This document shows, piece by piece, positions 27,761 through 31,538 of a stretch of DNA of 31,538 nt. Origin of the DNA: Chromera velia. Lineage: Eukaryota > Sar > Chromeraceae. Below the pieces are notes generated by a model, which made no database searches, was not told the DNA's origin, and was given only the letters and a program-made list of their open reading frames with translations. Each line of letters opens with the position of its first letter. The first letter of the stretch is position 1. The DNA is taken from NCBI GenBank assembly GCA_018398765.1, contig JAHBMJ010001360.1:1-31538 (forward strand), written 5' to 3'. A program made the position numbers and the translations under genes.

Positions 27761-28230
27761 ATACAAAGACTTTGCAGGGTATGCCTGAGGTGTTATGTTT
27801 CTTGGCGGGGATTCACTGTGTCTGGCGGGACGTGGCGGGGCAAGCGTACTGGCGGGAGGGGAAGGTTTGTCAAAGTCCATCCCCACCATGAAAAGCCCCG
27901 CTAGATCGTGGCGACACCACCTTTAAACAACAATTTCTCATGAACTAGAAAGCATGAATGGCCCGCCAGAATAGAAATGGAATTTCCAACATGTTCTATA
28001 CCTATAACTTTTATGTAGCATAAGTCTAAACTATTATCTTAACTAGTTAGGAAGCCGGCCAAACTAGGGGTACCTATAATGTTCATCCTAGTGCTACCCC
28101 CTAGGACAGATTTCTCACGTGAGATTTCCCATGGATTTCCTTAGGATTTCCCTCTAGGCGTGGTTTCAATATATTATATTTTCTCAAGTTTGAAGATATA
28201 ATATAAATATATAATATAAGTTAACTTCAT
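27761..28230. other. Repeat-derived spacer
   Basis: 27800-27915 has GGCGGG-rich motifs and CCCCGCTAGATCGTGGCGAC, a diverged inverted match to the TCACCACGATTTGGCGGGG part of the long direct repeats. 28085-28160 is a fragment of the fold-back element at 15.2-17.4 kb. No gene. Confidence 0.5.
28085..28160. mobile_element. Fragment of the GGAAATC fold-back element
   Basis: CTAGTGCTACCCCCTAG is the reverse complement of the end at 17400-17415. The following TTTCCCATGGATTTCCTTAGGATTTCCC is the reverse complement of 15236-15275. Confidence 0.7.
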
Positions 28231-28233
28231 ATA

Positions 28234-28268
<35 letters not shown>
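28234..28268. repeat. (GATT)n microsatellite
   Basis: About nine uninterrupted GATT units. Confidence 0.95.
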
Positions 28269-28299
28269 ATATACTTTCATACTATGGAATTGAAACACG

Positions 28300-29130
28300 A
28301 ACCTATATGCTTAGCTGGCTTTCTCCCCACTGGCCATGTACTTCACAGTAACTGTTACAGTGATAAGTGATTTAGTGGTGCCCTTGAGCACTGTCGCCGT
28401 TTTGTTTTGTAGAGGTCGCCCCCGCAAACGGCAGGGGGATGTGCCCCATCGCTAAGGCTCAGACCACACCCCGTAGCCCACCTGGAATCTCTTCCAGGCC
28501 GTTTTCAATCAACTTCTTTATTGCACACACACAGCCTAAGCTTTTATATATGATGTGCTTTACACATTACGCTTCTTTTTTAACTAGAAAAGGTACGATC
28601 ATCGATTCATTATCACTTGCATGACAAGATCAAGATCAAAAACCCCTTCATAGTTGCTTTCTTACTGACTTGACAAATAAGATGAAAAGGAAAAAGATGA
28701 ATATCAGCCTGAGAACAATAACAGAGGGAACAATATTGAAAGATTTAGTTTTTTTTGTGTGTTTGTCTGTGTTCCATCTATCTGAGCGGGTCAATTTTTC
28801 TTTGTTCCTTTCTCTTAAAGGAGCGATGGGCTTTAATACTCTTCTCTCTTCTGGTTGGGTTAGACTCTTTGCTTTTTCGATTCCATACTCAATGTTTGGC
28901 GACTCAATAATAAACAAAGATCTACTAAAAGAAAGAGATCACAAACCTTCATGCAAGTTCTTAGGCCTTCACACTGAGCTTCCAATCGGTTCATCTTTCT
29001 TTTCCCCTTTCCGTATTTGGGCCAAGTAGCGCAACCCTTCTCTTCTTATTGGATCTCTTCTTTTTCCTTTTTTCCACTCAAGATGAGGCCCCCCTTGCTC
29101 AGAGACGGAGAGAAGAGAACAACAACCGTC
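28300..29130. other. Unassigned spacer; open frames of uncertain meaning
   Basis: A plus-strand frame (28670-29029) and an overlapping minus-strand frame (28917-28648, Lys/Glu/Arg-rich in its first half) are both open. Neither has a recognisable domain and I cannot tell whether either is coding. No other feature seen. Confidence 0.4.
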
Positions 29131-29134
29131 GCTC

Positions 29135-29640
<506 letters not shown>

Positions 29641-30031
29641 CGATGCTTCCGTTTCTTCCTTTTGAATATCATGGACTTGGTTCACTCTTAGCCTTTCATT
29701 ACTTTCAGCGCTGGGTGCAACGGAGATAAAAACCTCTCTTCTGGTTGGCTCTCTTCATTTCTATTTCCTTATACTTAAGAAGAAACCAGTTGTAACAAAA
29801 CAGGACCTGGTGCAGAAAATCTATGAACGGACTCCTAGCAACATGACAGAGAAAGAACGGGACCAAGTATGACTTTAAAGATGATGATAGAATAGAGAAA
29901 GCAAATGAATCAATCGAATGCAGAAAATGGAACGAGCAAAAACATCTTCCCTCTATCTTACTTTTCCTTGTTGAAAGAGATATCGAAAGGTCTCTCTCGC
30001 CTTATCTCTCACCTCTTCAGGAAATGTTCTT
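29641..30031. other. Spacer downstream of the 30-kb minus-strand gene
   Basis: No supported gene. On the minus strand a GAAGAG|GTGAGAG donor-like site lies at about 30020, so the gene could have further 3' exons here. Confidence 0.4.
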
Positions 30032-30947
30032 TCACTGTGAGAGATCGTATACAAAGTCAATGTTTATCTCGTTCCCCTCTCCTCTTCTGTGTGCCTCTCT
30101 GATCTCTTTCAAAAACAAAGTCTCGAGAGCCTGCAAAGTGCCTTTCACAACCTGTAGAAGGATTCCATTCCTCATCAGGGATTCCTATTCTTCCAGGATA
30201 CCCTTCATCCTTTCCACCAGTCTGTCTCCGTGGATGCAGTCCTCAAGGAACTATAACCCTCCTTGCTGGAGGAAAGCAACTTTCCTTCCTTCACCGGTCG
30301 CGGTTCTCACACTCTCTAAGAGCCTGGCAGCAATCACGCTACCAAAACTCTTTTTCATGTAGAGTTTAACTATCTCTTCTGCCCACTTTCTCTCTGTTTC
30401 AGAAACTTTCACTTGATGGGACTCTCTCTCCATGGAGGTGGCAAAGCAGCCGTGCGAAGGATGCCAAGATGTGGGGGTGGCTTTAGGGTTAGGGCTTGCG
30501 GTAGCGCTTGCCCTGTCCACGGCCTTTGAATCTAGGATTTTCTTATTATTGCCAAAGCCTCTTTGACTTGCGCGCCATTCAGGTGTGTCTGCAGAATTTC
30601 AAAGCGCTGCTTAGAATACAGGCTTAGCTTCCACGTGCTTTTGCTGGAGACGGTATGATTCTTCACTCTGCTCTTCATGAGATACGTCACGCTTCGTCTG
30701 TGTCTCCTGCACTTCTCTCTACTTCTTCTGGGAATATCTCTTTGACCGGCGCATCTTCTTTCTTTTCTTCTCTTCTGAGAATTCCTTGCTTGTCTGCAGA
30801 GAAGTTTCGGGCGGCGGTTAGGACTCTTTCTCTTGGGTAGGCTGAAGCCGCAGTGAAGCATGCAGTATACCCGTTCAACGTCTCCAACAAACACTGACAA
30901 ACAATCCCTGAGTCTTTCCACAATTGGCAAAGAATATGCACAGGGCA
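30032..30947 (-). CDS. Partial multi-exon gene of unknown function (enters from the right)
   Basis: An exon probably begins at 30947 after acceptor CTAATACTTCTTGACAG; its frame (codon starts divisible by 3) is open through SLPIVERLRDCLSVFVGD, a basic middle and FEILQTHLNGAQVKEALA to TAG 30532-30534 and onward. The frame then shifts, probably by splicing between about 30530 and 30420, to another that reads EIVKLYMKKSFGSVIAARLL and, past TAG 30251 and TAG 30185, a helical tail (VKGTLQALETLFLKEIREA) to TGA 30032-30034. Coherent helical sequence after both TAGs argues that they are not ends. An alternative frame at 30941-30687 is also open and ends in TGA. No family recognised; the exact splice sites are unresolved. 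Confidence 0.45.
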
Positions 30948-31538
30948 CTGTCAAGAAGTATTAGGTAAGTGAGATGGTCTCCAGCGCTCTAGCACTGAGT
31001 TCGGTTTGGATAGCTGAATACAGCTTTAATAGTAGTATACGTACAATGGTGCAATGCCATCGCATAGAAGTGTTATTCAAGAGATTCAGAACAAAAAAGA
31101 CTGTTGAAAAAGCTAGACGATTATCATGATAGTGATTCCTAGTTAGCCTGAGAATCCTAGGTCAGAATTCCACTATGATTATCCTAGATGAAGACACTCG
31201 TGAGTTTTTATAATCATCCATAGATAATGATCTGGTTATATTATATATTTATATCACTTAGCCCATGCTATAATATAATGACATAATGAGACCTGCCGGA
31301 CTTTAACATCATTTCGGACTTTGAAATATAGGATGTTCTATAGTATTTCAACGTTGTTTATATACCTTTAAATTAAATAGACATTCTTTAAAACGTGATT
31401 CTTTTAAGATAAAATTAACATTAAAGAAAAAATTGAAGCTGAACCTGTCAGTGCCAGTGTTAGGAGATTTCAATTTCTGAGTTCTTTTAGCATTCAATTA
31501 TGATAATATATAATATTGTATCTAGAATTTTTTTTTTT
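30948..31538. other. AT-rich flank or intron upstream of the 30-kb gene
   Basis: The first bases form a splice-acceptor-like sequence on the minus strand; the rest is AT-rich with CCTAG-containing short repeats (31139-31190) and TATAT runs. No coding region seen. It is probably intronic or intergenic. Confidence 0.45.

Noticed and set aside
30480..30500. Telomere-like TTTAGGGTTAGGG
   Set aside because: Only two units, inside a probable coding region of the 30-kb gene.

Overview
The window looks like a repeat-rich nuclear chromosome segment from a protist or alga. Spliceosomal GT-AG introns, long microsatellites, a Penelope-like retroelement, a Copia-type remnant, LTR-like and fold-back elements and no operon structure all argue against a bacterial or viral genome. 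I cannot name the species. Nearly everything recognisable is mobile-element sequence; no housekeeping gene, rRNA or tRNA was identified.

Region by region. 1-1490: one arm of an inverted repeat whose partner is at 18.4-18.77 kb, then TA and CA microsatellites. 1490-2010: an array of near-perfect palindromes around GAATTC. 2045-3240 and 4745-5945: a direct segmental duplication (offset about 2.7 kb) with a GC-rich minisatellite and, on the minus strand, a series of short homologous exon-like cassettes bounded by AG and GT. 4.49-4.71 kb: a large hairpin. 6.93-7.37 kb: the C-terminal RNase H tail of a Copia-like polyprotein. 7.4-14.93 kb: a two-gene element with diverged terminal inverted repeats, GATCGA-rich subterminal arrays, a plus-strand gene (7.73-9.29 kb) and a large multi-exon minus-strand gene (14.64 to 9.99 kb), both of unrecognised family. 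15.19-17.42 kb: a short LTR-type element inserted with a 5-bp target duplication into a palindromic fold-back element. 17.56-18.40 and 23.95-24.77 kb: long direct repeats flanking an ORF (18.91-20.26 kb) followed by poly-A and a Penelope-like element (20.70-23.84 kb) with an N-terminal GIY-YIG nuclease, an intron and a reverse transcriptase. 24.7-27.2 kb: a fold-back structure with tandem repeats in its loop. 27.2-29.6 kb: minisatellite and a roughly 500-bp CT tract. 30.03-30.95 kb: a spliced minus-strand gene entering from the right.

The most striking observation is that six independent coding loci stay open and protein-like across in-frame TAA and TAG codons (about 24 in total), almost without frameshifts, while in-frame TGA is rare (3). 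One TAA extends a poly-glutamine run and one TAG falls just before the His-Ala-Asp motif of the RNase H tail. The simplest readings are a nuclear code with UAA/UAG = Gln, or a C-to-T type decay of all these elements. The sequence alone does not settle this. If the code is reassigned, the elements are far more intact than standard translation suggests.

The second is the Penelope-like element: its GIY-YIG domain precedes the RT, the permuted order known from the Naiad/Chlamys clade. The third is the 7.5-kb two-gene element, whose two outward ends encode the same acidic N-terminal peptide.
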